The notes under the pieces: generated by a model
Seen by the model: only the letters and a program-made list of their open reading frames with translations
What the model was told of the DNA's origin: nothing
Databases searched by the model: none
Position numbers and translations under genes: made by a program
Assembly: GCA_913019975.1 (NCBI GenBank)
Contig: CAJWBH010000016.1
Span: forward strand, 1 to 64,000
DNA from: Thalassolituus maritimus
GTDB taxonomy: Bacteria > Pseudomonadota > Gammaproteobacteria > Pseudomonadales > Oceanobacteraceae
Length of the DNA: 64,000 nt
Direction of reading: 5' to 3'
Shown: positions 36,492-45,592 of the stretch, piece by piece
Layout of the letters: each line of letters opens with the position of its first letter
Numbering within the stretch: the first letter of the stretch is position 1

Positions 36492-36917
36492 ATGACTATA
36501 TGGTTCTCCACCCCAGATATCCCGGCAGCGAACAAAGCGATGGAAAATACCGCCTGCTCCAATCTGGGCATTGAGATTACCGAGGTTGGCGATGATTGGG
36601 TGAAGGGCACAATGCCGGCTGACCCCCGAACGTTTCAACCGATTGGGTTAGTGCACGGTGGCGCCAATGTTCTGTTCGCTGAAACGCTGGGAAGTATGGC
36701 AGCGAATATGTGCCTCGATAACAGCAAAGAATATGCGGTGGGTCAGGAGATTAATGCCAACCACCTACGTGGCGTTCGCTCCGGCACTCTCACTGGAGTC
36801 GCAAAAATTGTCCATCGTGGCCGTACCTCTCAGGTCTGGGAAATCCGGATTTATAACGACGAAGAAAAGCTCAGCTGCATTTCGCGTCTGACGATGGCGG
36901 TGATTCCGGCGCAATAA
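36492..36917 (+). CDS. Hot-dog fold thioesterase (PaaI/YdiI type)
   Basis: The protein (about 141 residues) has the hot-dog thioesterase pattern: IGLVHGGANVLFAETLGSMAANM with the helix-start HGG and catalytic acid, then the NANHLRGVRSGTLTGVAKIVHRGRTSQVWEIRI strands. It probably hydrolyses an acyl- or aryl-CoA such as 1,4-dihydroxy-2-naphthoyl-CoA or a fatty acyl-CoA; the substrate cannot be read. ATG 36492 is preferred over the in-frame GTG 36483. It stands alone. Confidence 0.88.
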   Translation: MTIWFSTPDIPAANKAMENTACSNLGIEITEVGDDWVKGTMPADPRTFQPIGLVHGGANVLFAETLGSMAANMCLDNSKEYAVGQEINANHLRGVRSGTLTGVAKIVHRGRTSQVWEIRIYNDEEKLSCISRLTMAVIPAQ

Positions 36918-37082
36918 TCAGGGGGCACTTTAATCTACTTCTTCTTTATCTTGCTGATATTTTCCTGCTGAACCGTAGCCTTCTTTTGCGGTACATTTAT
37001 CCCATACTTTAGTGTGGGGTGTCGCTAACTGACAGTCCTGTCAATGCAGGCAGGCGTTCCCCCGGATGTCGCAGGAGAATGG

Positions 37083-37709
37083 ATGCACTACCTCATCGTT
37101 GATGATCATTTACTCTTTGCCGGAGGCCTGGCGGGGCTGCTGAAACAGTCTTTAGCGCCGTGCAATACAACACAGGTCCGTACCGCCGAAGAGGCAGAGC
37201 AAGTACTGAATGAGATGGATGATCAACCCGATCTCATACTGATGGATCTGAATCTGCCGGGTATCAGCGGCCTGACGCTTATCCGGCGCCTGCAACAAAT
37301 GTCAGTTTTTTCACCTGTCATGATGATCTCTGCGTCTGAATCATTAGCGGACGCTGGCAAAGCGTTGGAGCATGGGGCACTGGGGTATTTACCCAAGTCG
37401 TCACCGCCAGAGGTGTTGATCAAAGCCATTCAGGAAGTCCTGAATGGCGGCACATACTTACCAGAAGGCTGGCAGGAGCTGATTGAGAGCCAGAAGCAGG
37501 CGCTGCCGGATATACGCCTGACGCCACGACAACAGGAAATTCTTCACCTGCTGGCTCAGGGAATGTCGAACAAAGTGATCGCCAGTGAACTGGATATCTC
37601 AGAGAACACGATCAAAGGTCACCTGCGTGATGTCTTCCGGCTGTTCCGCGTGACAAACCGGACGGCGTGTCTGAATGCCGTGCGCAGGTTGGGACTACTG
37701 CCTGAATGA
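37083..37709 (+). CDS. NarL/LuxR-type response regulator
   Basis: A receiver domain (about 1-120: LIVDDH, phospho-acceptor in LILMDLNLPG, lysine in YLPKSSPPE) is joined to a LuxR-type helix-turn-helix (LTPRQQEILHLLAQGMSNKVIASEL). The ATG at 37083 has AGGAG seven bases upstream; an upstream in-frame ATG at 37044 lacks one. It overlaps the hybrid kinase gene by four bases, so the two form a two-component system. The target genes are unknown. Confidence 0.93.
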   Translation: MHYLIVDDHLLFAGGLAGLLKQSLAPCNTTQVRTAEEAEQVLNEMDDQPDLILMDLNLPGISGLTLIRRLQQMSVFSPVMMISASESLADAGKALEHGALGYLPKSSPPEVLIKAIQEVLNGGTYLPEGWQELIESQKQALPDIRLTPRQQEILHLLAQGMSNKVIASELDISENTIKGHLRDVFRLFRVTNRTACLNAVRRLGLLPE

Positions 37710-39523
37710 CCAGCCCGATAGACGATATTCAGCTCAGCGATGATGAAATAAATGCGTTTCGCCGTCGCCGGGCAACGGATGATCTTTACGACCGCATCAG
37801 CACCATCACGATTGGCACTCTGATATTAACAACGGTGTTGATTGTTAATCAGAGCCCACCGGCCGGTGCTGTTTATGGATACCTATGGTATGCCGCCTGT
37901 GTCGGACTTGAAGTGTTCGGTACGGGGCTGCTGTGGTGCTACCGGAATTACTATGAGCGCCGTTCTCTTTCGTTCTGGCGCGGCATGTATATGTCAGGCG
38001 TCCTCGTGCTGGCATCTCTGTGGGGAAGTGCCGGTGTTCTGTTTTTTAATCCCGCGGAATTTTCTGAGCAGACGCTGTTATTTGTTCTGATCATCGGGGT
38101 TACCGTTTCCTCGGTCAGTACCAATGCTATCTGGTTACTGAGTCATACGGCTTATCTCATTATCAGCACCATGCCGATGATTATTATGTGTCTGATTCAA
38201 CCTGACCCTCAGTACAAAGGGATGGGTATGGCATTCCTTGCCTACATTGGTGTCGCTTATTCAGTCGCTCGTTCGGGCAGTATTACTTACAAAGACATGA
38301 TGGCACTGACGTTAAAAAATATGCGCCTGGCCGAGACTTTGCGCGAGCAGTATGAGATTACCGACGCTGCCAGCCGGGCGAAAACTCAGTTTCTGGCATC
38401 CGCAAGTCATGACCTCCGCCAGCCTGTGCATTCACTGTCGTTGCTCTCTGAAGGGCTTCGGCAGGAAGTCTCCAGCGATCGCGGTCAACAGCTTGCGACT
38501 CATATCCGCTCTGCGGTCACCTCGATAGACGACCTCTTAGGGAAATTACTTGATATATCGCGCCTGGATGCGGGCGACGTACATGCCGAAGTCACTGACT
38601 TCCCTCTCGATGCACTGCTCAATAGCCTGATTATTGAAGCCAGACCCGTGGCAGAGGCAAAGGGACTGAAACTGAGTATCAAACCTTGCCGATATGCTGT
38701 TCGCAGCGACCCTGTTCTGCTGGGGAATATCCTGAGAAACCTGATCACCAATGCCATTAAGTATACTGAGTCGGGTGAGGTCGTCATCTCGACCGAAGTC
38801 GCTCAGCCAGCTCGTTTACTTGTCCGGGTATCTGATACCGGAATGGGAATCCCGAAGGATCAGCAGGAAAAAATATTTCAGGAATTTGTACAGCTGAACA
38901 ATCCTGAGCGTGACCGGCAGAAAGGGCTCGGCCTTGGCTTGTCCGTATGCCGGCGACTTGCCAACCTGCTCGGGCATGAGTTGCAGGTGAGATCAGAACC
39001 CGGCAAAGGATCTGAATTCACCCTTACTGTAGCAATCGCGCATGAGGTATCAGCCGATACACCTGCTGACATGGTAAGTGACACCTCCGATGTTTATTCT
39101 GGCGCTCCCTCTGGCTTAAAACCGCAAGTATCTGCAGATGCGATATTTGCCGGCGTGAACGTATTACTCGTCGAAGATGATGCCATGGTGCGAGAGAGTA
39201 CCGAGCAACTGCTTGCGGGTTGGGGGTGTGAAGTGAGAGCTTATGCTGATGCCCAGGCGGGCCTGGCTATGTTTGAAGCCGAGCCACACTGGGCAGACAT
39301 TCTGATCAGTGATTATCGTCTGCCAGGAGCCATGGATGGCCAGGATTTGATCCGGCACATACAAACACAGCTCTCCTCCAATTTGCCCGCTCTTATGATT
39401 ACCGGTGATACCGCGCCTGAGCGTATTAAAACTCTGGCGGATGACGGTATTGTGGTATTACATAAACCAGTGAAGCCCGGCTTTCTGCGCAATGCCATGC
39501 GTCAGGCGTTAATCGCTGTCTGA
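37706..39523 (+). CDS. Hybrid sensor histidine kinase with C-terminal receiver
   Basis: The 605-residue protein has five or six transmembrane helices (about 30-190) with little periplasmic sequence. Then come a HisKA domain (FLASASHDLRQPVHSLSLL, phospho-His), an ATPase domain (NLITNAIKY, DTGMGIP, GLGLGLSV) and a receiver (VLLVEDDAMV, ISDYRLPG, HKPVKPG). The SHDLRQP variant of the H box is typical of this hybrid subgroup. It is translationally coupled to the NarL-type regulator. The sensed signal is probably in or near the membrane. Confidence 0.92.
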   Translation: MTSPIDDIQLSDDEINAFRRRRATDDLYDRISTITIGTLILTTVLIVNQSPPAGAVYGYLWYAACVGLEVFGTGLLWCYRNYYERRSLSFWRGMYMSGVLVLASLWGSAGVLFFNPAEFSEQTLLFVLIIGVTVSSVSTNAIWLLSHTAYLIISTMPMIIMCLIQPDPQYKGMGMAFLAYIGVAYSVARSGSITYKDMMALTLKNMRLAETLREQYEITDAASRAKTQFLASASHDLRQPVHSLSLLSEGLRQEVSSDRGQQLATHIRSAVTSIDDLLGKLLDISRLDAGDVHAEVTDFPLDALLNSLIIEARPVAEAKGLKLSIKPCRYAVRSDPVLLGNILRNLITNAIKYTESGEVVISTEVAQPARLLVRVSDTGMGIPKDQQEKIFQEFVQLNNPERDRQKGLGLGLSVCRRLANLLGHELQVRSEPGKGSEFTLTVAIAHEVSADTPADMVSDTSDVYSGAPSGLKPQVSADAIFAGVNVLLVEDDAMVRESTEQLLAGWGCEVRAYADAQAGLAMFEAEPHWADILISDYRLPGAMDGQDLIRHIQTQLSSNLPALMITGDTAPERIKTLADDGIVVLHKPVKPGFLRNAMRQALIAV

Positions 39524-39539
39524 GTGTCCGTGGAGTGTT

Positions 39540-41435
39540 TTATTCCGCTGCTTCCAATTGCTCGGTTAAATCCATCCACTCCATCTCAATCTCTTCAAGC
39601 TCGGTTTTTAACTTCCCCTGCTGCTGAATTAATGTGTTTAATTCATCTTTGCGGCTGGCGTCATACAGACCGCTGTCGCCCATTGTTTCTTCAATGTTCG
39701 CCAGCTCAGACTGGAGCTTTTCCATCTTTTTCTCGGCCACCTGTTGCTGCTTGCGTATCGGTGCCAGACGTTGGCGTTTTTCGGCTTCGATGCGTTTCTG
39801 TTCTTTCCGGTCTACAGCGGGTTGCTTCACCTCGGTTGTGGCAGGAGCAGTGCCTTCTGCGGTAGGCGTGTTCGCTTCACGCTTATTAAGGTAATCGTGA
39901 TAGTCATCAAGGTCGCCATCGAAACTCTGCACTTTTCCATGATCTACCAGCCAGTATTCGTCAACGGTAGATTTCAGCAGGTGACGGTCGTGGCTGACGA
40001 TTAGAATCGCGCCTTCGAAATTCTGTAAAGCGAGTGCCAACGCCTCACGCATTTCAATATCCAGATGGTTGGTCGGCTCATCGAGAATTAACAGGTTGGG
40101 TTTCATCCAGGCAACACAGGCCAGTGCCATTCGGGCTTTTTCGCCACCAGAAAATGGCTCAATAACTTCTAAAGCTTTATCACCATGGAAGCCAAATCCG
40201 CCGAGAAAATTACGGATTTCCTGTTCGCTGGCTGTCGGGCGCAGGCGTTGCAGAATAAGGGCACCTGTTGCTTTTACATCGAGAGACTCAAGCTGGTGCT
40301 GTGCAAAATAACCAATATGACAGTGTTCGCCAGTACTGCGCTCGCCTGCGAGCAAAGGGACTTCTTCGCAAAGCGTTTTTAGCAGCGTCGATTTACCCGC
40401 ACCATTGGGGCCGAGTAAACCAATACGGTGCCCAGGTACGATGGATATTTTTACCTGGGGCAGGATCGTTTTGTCGGCATAGCCCAGATCGGCGTTGTCG
40501 ATAGCCAATAACGGCGTCGACATTTTTTCGTAGCACGGAAATTCAAAGCGGAACGGTGAATCCACATGCGCCGGAGCAATCAGCTCCATGCGCTGCAGCT
40601 CTTTTAAGCGGCTTTGTGCCTGTTTAGCTTTACTGGCTTTGGCGCGGAAGCGAGCGACAAATTTTTCGATTTCAGCAACACGTTCCTGTTGCTTCTCATA
40701 TACAGTTTGTTGCTGGGCCAGCTTTTCCGCACGGATGCGTTCGTAGGCGCTGTAGTTGCCCGGATACACCACCAGTTCACGGTTATGCAGGTGAACAATA
40801 TGGTCTGCCACCGAATCAATAAAATCCCGGTCGTGCGAGATAAACAGCAGGGTTCCGGGATACTTTTTCAGCCAGCCTTCGAGCCACAGAGTGGCTTCAA
40901 GGTCTAAGTGGTTAGTTGGTTCATCGAGGAGCAGAAGATCCGACGGCATCATCAGTGCCTGAGCCAGATTCAGGCGGATACGCCAGCCACCGGAGAAGTC
41001 TTTGACTGAGCGCTTCAGGTCGGTCTGTGAAAAGCCGAGACCATGAAGCAACTGTTCTGCTTTCACCGGAATCTGATAGCCCTGATGTTCGTCCATGGCA
41101 TCCATCCAGCGGGTCAGCTCATTATCGTCACTGGCATTGGCCATACCGGCTTCAATTTCACGGTAGCGTGCGTCACCATCAATGGCATAATCCAGCGCAC
41201 AGCGTTCACTGGCTTCGACTTCCTGCTTCATATGAGCGATACGCCACTTCGCTGGCATGTTCAGGTCGCCGCCGTCGACGGTCAGTTCTCCGTTGAGAAG
41301 AGCAAACAGGCTGGACTTACCGGCACCATTCGGGCCGATAAGGGCCAGTTTCTGGCCGTCGTGAATGCGCAGGCTGGCTTTCTCTAACAGAAAGTTAGTA
41401 CCACGCTGCAACGAAACCTGATTAAACTCGATCAT
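39540..41435 (-). CDS. yheS: ABC-F family ATPase (YheS type)
   Basis: Two ABC ATPase domains lack transmembrane segments, as in ribosome-associated ABC-F proteins. The first has GPNGAGKSS, SGGWRIRLNLAQAL and LLLDEPTNHLD; the second has GPNGAGKSTLLK, SGGEKARMALA and LILDEPTNHLD. A linker with charged helices lies between them and a C-terminal coiled coil (about 560-632) follows. ATG 41435 (MIEFNQVSL) is the family start; the frame extends only three codons further. It is divergent from the TIGR02444 gene, 27 bases away. A role in translation quality control is known for the class. Confidence 0.93.
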   Translation of the reverse strand: MIEFNQVSLQRGTNFLLEKASLRIHDGQKLALIGPNGAGKSSLFALLNGELTVDGGDLNMPAKWRIAHMKQEVEASERCALDYAIDGDARYREIEAGMANASDDNELTRWMDAMDEHQGYQIPVKAEQLLHGLGFSQTDLKRSVKDFSGGWRIRLNLAQALMMPSDLLLLDEPTNHLDLEATLWLEGWLKKYPGTLLFISHDRDFIDSVADHIVHLHNRELVVYPGNYSAYERIRAEKLAQQQTVYEKQQERVAEIEKFVARFRAKASKAKQAQSRLKELQRMELIAPAHVDSPFRFEFPCYEKMSTPLLAIDNADLGYADKTILPQVKISIVPGHRIGLLGPNGAGKSTLLKTLCEEVPLLAGERSTGEHCHIGYFAQHQLESLDVKATGALILQRLRPTASEQEIRNFLGGFGFHGDKALEVIEPFSGGEKARMALACVAWMKPNLLILDEPTNHLDIEMREALALALQNFEGAILIVSHDRHLLKSTVDEYWLVDHGKVQSFDGDLDDYHDYLNKREANTPTAEGTAPATTEVKQPAVDRKEQKRIEAEKRQRLAPIRKQQQVAEKKMEKLQSELANIEETMGDSGLYDASRKDELNTLIQQQGKLKTELEEIEMEWMDLTEQLEAAE

Positions 41436-41462
41436 AGAAAACACACAGAAAAGGGGCTGGTA

Positions 41463-41930
41463 ATGGCGGCGCAGTTTGCCACAGAAGCGGGTGACGGACC
41501 AATGGATAACGCTCTGTGGCGTTATGCTTTACGTGTCTATGCACGGTCCGGCGTCGAGGCCCTTCTGCTGAAGATGCAGGATGAACACGGTGCCGATATT
41601 CTGCAGTTGCTGACGGTGCTCTGGTTATCGGAGCAGGGTCTTGAAGTGGACGAGGCATCTCTTTCCGACAGCGATTACGTGAGCTGGAAGCAGGAAATGA
41701 TCGAGCCATTGCGCCAGCGTCGGCGGCAGTCTGATCGCCTGGAGCATGGGGATCTCTACGAATTACTTAAAAAAGCGGAACTCGAAGCTGAGCGCTACGG
41801 CCTTGGGATCTTATGGGCCAGAAATAAAGACAATCCGGCGGATAAGGGCCGCTGCGTATCCTCAGACCTTATGCTAATCTGCAATAATGAAAAGGAATGC
41901 AAAGCCCTCGCTGATCTTGTGCGGGGCTGA
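41463..41930 (+). CDS. TIGR02444 family protein
   Basis: The 155-residue cytosolic protein matches the TIGR02444 family: NALWRYALRVYARSGVEALLLKMQDEHGADI, then LTVLWLSEQGLEV and a helical C-terminal half. Function is unknown. In pseudomonads it is also found beside the YheS ABC-F gene, which supports the call. The two genes are divergent and only 27 bases apart, so their promoters overlap. Several internal starts are possible; ATG 41463 fits best. Confidence 0.85.
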   Translation: MAAQFATEAGDGPMDNALWRYALRVYARSGVEALLLKMQDEHGADILQLLTVLWLSEQGLEVDEASLSDSDYVSWKQEMIEPLRQRRRQSDRLEHGDLYELLKKAELEAERYGLGILWARNKDNPADKGRCVSSDLMLICNNEKECKALADLVRG

Positions 41931-41965
41931 ACCGGACATCTGTACACACAGTTTCAGGAGGAAAC

Positions 41966-42684
41966 ATGTACGCACCCGCCTATCCGCACGACCCAATCGA
42001 GCAACTGTTCTCTGATGTGTTCTGGGTACACGGCAGTATACGTGTTGGCCCTGGAATGCGCCTTAACCGCAACATGATCATTCTACGAGAAGGCAAAGAG
42101 CTCACGTTGGTCAATCCTGTGAGGCTTCAGGACGAAGCGCTGCGCGAACTTGATGCGTTGGGGCAGGTCGCCCGCGTTGTCCGGCTTGGTGACTTTCACG
42201 GGCTGGATGATCAGTATTATGTCGATCGCTATCAATGCCTTTTCTGGGCTCAGTCGGGCCAGAGCACGTATAGCTCACCCGAAATAGACGTGTTGGTGGA
42301 CGAAGCATCGCCCGGCCCTACCCGAGACAGCCAGTTTTTTGTTTACCGCAATGCAGTCTACCCAGAGGCCGCGTTGTTAGTGAAAAACACAGACTGCTGA
42401 TCACCACTGACAGTCTCCAATATCACCGCGACTGGCGACACTTTTCAGGCTTTACGCGGGTCGTATTCAAGCTGCTTGGGTTTCATCGAGGGATGAATAT
42501 AGGTGGGCCATGGCTTAAACGCGTGACGCCCAAAGGGGGTTCGTTACAGCATGATTTTGAGCGTCTGGTACAGCTTGATTTCGATGCGTTGGTAGGGGCG
42601 CATGGACAGGTGTTGAGGATGGGGGCCAAAGCGGCTGTCAGGGCTGAAGTGCGTCATCTGTACGGCTACGAGGAAGAAGCCTGA
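41966..42684 (+). pseudogene. Frameshifted metallo-beta-lactamase-like (DUF4336-like) gene
   Basis: The first part (41966-42400) reads FSDVFWVHGSIRVGPGMRLNRNMIILR...HGLDDQYYVDRY and stops after a run of five A (42383-42387). The -1 frame continues smoothly with RLLITTDSLQYHRDW...IGGPWLKRVTPKGG...LDFDALVGAHGQVLR to a stop at 42682. One missing A in that run would explain the break: six A would read VKKHRLLITTDSLQ. The whole is about 239 residues, a normal size for such MBL-fold proteins. It may be a true mutation, a sequencing error or, less likely, programmed slippage. AGGAGG precedes the start. The family call is from memory and moderate. Confidence 0.65.
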
Positions 42685-42686
42685 CA

Positions 42687-43424
42687 TCATTCTCGGTTTT
42701 GCTGGATTTCCTGCATCGTTTTATTCAACCAACCCATAAGTGGTTGCCACTCTTCCTGTTCTTTGGGGTGTTGTCGGTCAAAATCGACAACACCAAAACC
42801 ATGCTCTCCGGCCTTTACGTAGAACTGCGTATCGCGCAGTGCGGTCACAAAAGGAATCTGCAGGTCGTCGAGGAAGGATTTCAGTGAGCTGAAGCTCAAG
42901 GTATTACGTTTCACCCGGTTGGCGACCACAGCTATGGCACAGGCTTTTTGACGGTAGGCCTGCGTCTTACGCAGCTCTTCAATAAACTCCGTCGCTGCAC
43001 GCATATCAATGGCCGATGGAATGACCGGGATAATGACAATATCCGACTGAGCAATCAGGTCAGACAGTGCATTGCCATGCAGGCCGGCTGGTGTGTCAAT
43101 AACCACGCGTTCTGTCGCCAGGGGGATGCGCATGCGCCAACTGAGCGTCGAACCCGTGCGGTGACGCTCTCTGACGGCCTCAATACCATTGATAATTGGA
43201 AACCTGGCACTACGCAGCTTCAGCCAGTCGGTTGCGGACGCCTGAGGGTCGTGATCAATAAGCGTTGTCGTCTTACCTTCACGGGCAAACTGACAGGCCA
43301 GGTTAGTGGCCAGAGTGGTTTTACCACAGCCTCCCTTGGCGTTAGCGACCAGAACCCGCATCGCTTTGGCGTAGGTAAAAACCCTGGGCTGTTGACTGAT
43401 AACCCCTGCAGTCATAGATGACAT
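42687..43424 (-). CDS. ParA/MinD-type ATPase
   Basis: The 245-residue protein has the deviant Walker A motif KGGCGKTT (about 31-38), Walker A' DHDPQASATDWL and Walker B VVIDTPAGLH, typical of ParA-like partition or positioning ATPases. No parB-like gene is adjacent, so it is an orphan ParA. ATG 43424 has AAGGA seven bases upstream, which favours it over ATG 43361 (MRVLVANAKGG), so a 21-residue N-terminal extension is likely real. It is convergent with the frameshifted gene, two bases apart. The cargo is unknown. Confidence 0.88.
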   Translation of the reverse strand: MSSMTAGVISQQPRVFTYAKAMRVLVANAKGGCGKTTLATNLACQFAREGKTTTLIDHDPQASATDWLKLRSARFPIINGIEAVRERHRTGSTLSWRMRIPLATERVVIDTPAGLHGNALSDLIAQSDIVIIPVIPSAIDMRAATEFIEELRKTQAYRQKACAIAVVANRVKRNTLSFSSLKSFLDDLQIPFVTALRDTQFYVKAGEHGFGVVDFDRQHPKEQEEWQPLMGWLNKTMQEIQQNRE

Positions 43425-43532
43425 CGTTTCCTTTCAGCGATGGGTGATAAAATAGAATTCTCTATTGGATAATCTTTAGCATACTGCAAAAATCCGGGTT
43501 CTGCCGGAATAGAGTCGACAAAAGGAGTTGCT

Positions 43533-43958
43533 ATGAAATTCACCGTGATCCTGTTTCTTCTCAGCGTCCTCGCTGTGGCGATTGGCACGCCATACATTAT
43601 GAAAAAAGTGAACAGCGATTCGTCGTCCGGGGTTTCGGCCTACACACCACCCGCCTCTACAGAGCAGACACGACAGACGTTTTATAAATGGCAGGACGCG
43701 AATGGCCAGTGGCATTTCGGCAACGAAGCGCCGGAAGGTGTTACTTCCAAAGAAGTTAATATCGATACCGCGGCAAATATTCTGGCGCCGGTCGCAACGA
43801 AAAAGGAAGACACATCCGACAACGAACTGATCACTCCCGAGCCTAGGGTGCCTGACTCGCCAATCGTTATGCCCGGGCAGGCGCTGGAGCTGATTGATCA
43901 GGCGAAGCAGGTAAAATCTATGCTGGAGTCGCGATACTCAACCGAAGAGCAGCGGTAG
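43533..43958 (+). CDS. DUF4124 domain periplasmic/membrane protein
   Basis: The 141-residue protein has an N-terminal hydrophobic helix (about 4-23) that is a signal peptide or membrane anchor. A DUF4124-type segment, FYKWQDANGQWHFGNEAPEG, with the family's W..G..H/Y pattern follows. The tail is acidic and helical. The function of DUF4124 is unknown. AGGAG precedes ATG 43533. It ends three bases before the convergent WD40 gene. Confidence 0.82.
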   Translation: MKFTVILFLLSVLAVAIGTPYIMKKVNSDSSSGVSAYTPPASTEQTRQTFYKWQDANGQWHFGNEAPEGVTSKEVNIDTAANILAPVATKKEDTSDNELITPEPRVPDSPIVMPGQALELIDQAKQVKSMLESRYSTEEQR

Positions 43959-43961
43959 TCA

Positions 43962-44918
43962 TCACCGCTGCATGTGATAAACGCGCCCATTAGCGGCGGC
44001 TGCCACAACGCCGGTGTCCGTGAAGGCAACGTCTTCCAGGGCAACGTTGTTTCCAACCCAGTGATCTCCCGGGGTCGCACGCCAACGTTTAAGTTCGGCC
44101 CCTGTCTGAACGTCCCAGAGCTGTATCTGCCCGGATGTATTACCCGTCAGGAGTTGTTGTTCTGATGCGTCGAACCGTGCCGTACTGAAATGTCCGCGTC
44201 CACCGGGAAGCTCAATCAATTGCTGCCCACTGGCCGCATCCCAGATGCGACCGGCCTCGCGTAGGGCTGAGGTGAAAATCAGGCGGCCACTGGGCGATAG
44301 CTCGGCGGTTTTGACCTGATTGTTGTGTTTCAGTGTGGAGATGGCTGAGCCGTCATTGAGATTCCAGACAATGGCCGTCAGGTCGTCACTGGCAGAGGCG
44401 CCAAGCAGACCATCGGCGCTCAGGCTGACGTCGTAAACAATGCCGTCGTGGGCCAGGCGCTGGCGGATGCCGCCATTTCGGATATCGAACAGGGTTGCGG
44501 TGTAGTCCTGCATTCCGAGAAGGGCGAGGTTGCCGTTCTCTGTCAGAGCAATATCTTCGATGTCGCCGGGTGCGTTCCAGAACCAGATGGCTTTCCCGGT
44601 AGCCACTTCCCAGAGCACTATCGTGCGGTTGTCGGCGCTGGCAACGTAAGCATCATCGGGCGAAAAGGCACCACTGGTCAGGTTGCTGTAACCGTCGCTG
44701 GTGTGGTTCCAGTCGAAATGACGCTCAGCAGGATCGAGTGTCCAGTAGCTGCCACCGTGGTGCAGACTGCCGATAAAGGCGGCGGTGCCAGAGTGATTGA
44801 TACGAATGCTGTAGACGCCCTGTGTCGCGACCTCAGAGAATTTCTCAGGCTCAGCTGCGTTGTCACAGGCAGAGAGAAGAGTCAGGGAAAGCAGAAAAAG
44901 AATAAAACGCGGGATCAT
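43962..44918 (-). CDS. WD40-repeat lipoprotein
   Basis: A lipoprotein signal peptide with LLSAC (Cys18) is followed by about six WD40-like blades: DDAYVASADNRTIVLWEVATG, GLLGASASDDLTAIVWNLNDG, GRLIFTSALREAGRIWDAASG and QQLLTGNTSGQIQLWDVQTG. At 318 residues it should form a beta-propeller on the periplasmic side of a membrane. Its partner is unknown. A hairpin at 44945-44965 separates it from rsd. Confidence 0.88.
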   Translation of the reverse strand: MIPRFILFLLSLTLLSACDNAAEPEKFSEVATQGVYSIRINHSGTAAFIGSLHHGGSYWTLDPAERHFDWNHTSDGYSNLTSGAFSPDDAYVASADNRTIVLWEVATGKAIWFWNAPGDIEDIALTENGNLALLGMQDYTATLFDIRNGGIRQRLAHDGIVYDVSLSADGLLGASASDDLTAIVWNLNDGSAISTLKHNNQVKTAELSPSGRLIFTSALREAGRIWDAASGQQLIELPGGRGHFSTARFDASEQQLLTGNTSGQIQLWDVQTGAELKRWRATPGDHWVGNNVALEDVAFTDTGVVAAAANGRVYHMQR

Positions 44919-44944
44919 GACAACCTGTTCCGTGAGCGGTCAGT

Positions 44945-44965
44945 GGACGCGCGAAGTGCGCGTCC
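44945..44965. repeat. Hairpin between rsd and the WD40 gene
   Basis: GGACGCGC (44945-44952) and GCGCGTCC (44958-44965) form a perfect 8-bp stem with loop GAAGT. It lies 30 bases beyond the rsd stop but has no T-tract on either side, so terminator function is uncertain. Confidence 0.45.
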
Positions 44966-44994
44966 TGTTGTCAGTGTAGAACAGAATTCCTGTC

Positions 44995-45468
44995 TTAGCT
45001 GGCAACCGCCTCACGATGCACGTTGTGCATTTTTTCGATGAGGTTGTCTTCAATCTGAAAACGCTCTTCGAGCACTTCGCCGATGGCCGACAGGTCAGCA
45101 GGGAGCTTCGCCAGCTGGTCCAGAGTGCAGTGTTTGTCGTAGGTATCGTTGAAGTCAACGCATTCGCCGGTAAGGGCTTCCAGGCGTGGCATGTGTTCAT
45201 TTGCCAGGTCGATGGTGCCATCGTCGAATTCACGGGCTTCATTCATCAGCTGCTCGTAAATTTCGAAGTGCCCTGCTGAGCAGTAATCCATCATAACTTC
45301 ACAGAAACGCTGCAGGTTCTCTGCCAGTGGTTCCTCTTCAGACAGCGGCTTGCTGGCGCTGAGGTTGCAGAACAGGACGATCAGGCTCTGGCGCTCATTC
45401 AACCATTTGTCGATCAGTTGGTGAACACCGCCCCAGCGTTCCTGTGCGTTTTTACATTGTTCCAGCAT
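44995..45468 (-). CDS. rsd: Rsd/AlgQ anti-sigma-70 regulator
   Basis: Rsd binds free sigma-70 and shifts RNA polymerase use in stationary phase; in Pseudomonas the homologue is AlgQ. The 157-residue protein begins MLEQCKNAQERWGGVHQLIDKWL, characteristic of the family, and is otherwise helical (RFCEVMMDYCSAGHFEIYEQLM). AGAGGA precedes ATG 45468. dsbB is encoded 125 bases upstream on the same strand; in Pseudomonas algQ, dsbB and the hem genes are also neighbours, here separated by about 20 kb. Confidence 0.94.
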   Translation of the reverse strand: MLEQCKNAQERWGGVHQLIDKWLNERQSLIVLFCNLSASKPLSEEEPLAENLQRFCEVMMDYCSAGHFEIYEQLMNEAREFDDGTIDLANEHMPRLEALTGECVDFNDTYDKHCTLDQLAKLPADLSAIGEVLEERFQIEDNLIEKMHNVHREAVAS

Positions 45469-45592
45469 GTCAAAATTCCTCTGTGAAAACGGTGCTGCTT
45501 ATGCCTTAGTGTCACCAATATAGGCGCGTGGAAAGCGGCATTTCAAGCAACTTTTTTCAGTTTTTTTTCTTGCAATACCGCGGTTATGTGCA

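Noticed and set aside
42383-42400. Programmed -1 frameshift at the A5 run
   Set aside because: The run does not form a good slippery heptamer in the zero frame (G AAA AAC) and I see no clear stimulating structure; a lost base is simpler.
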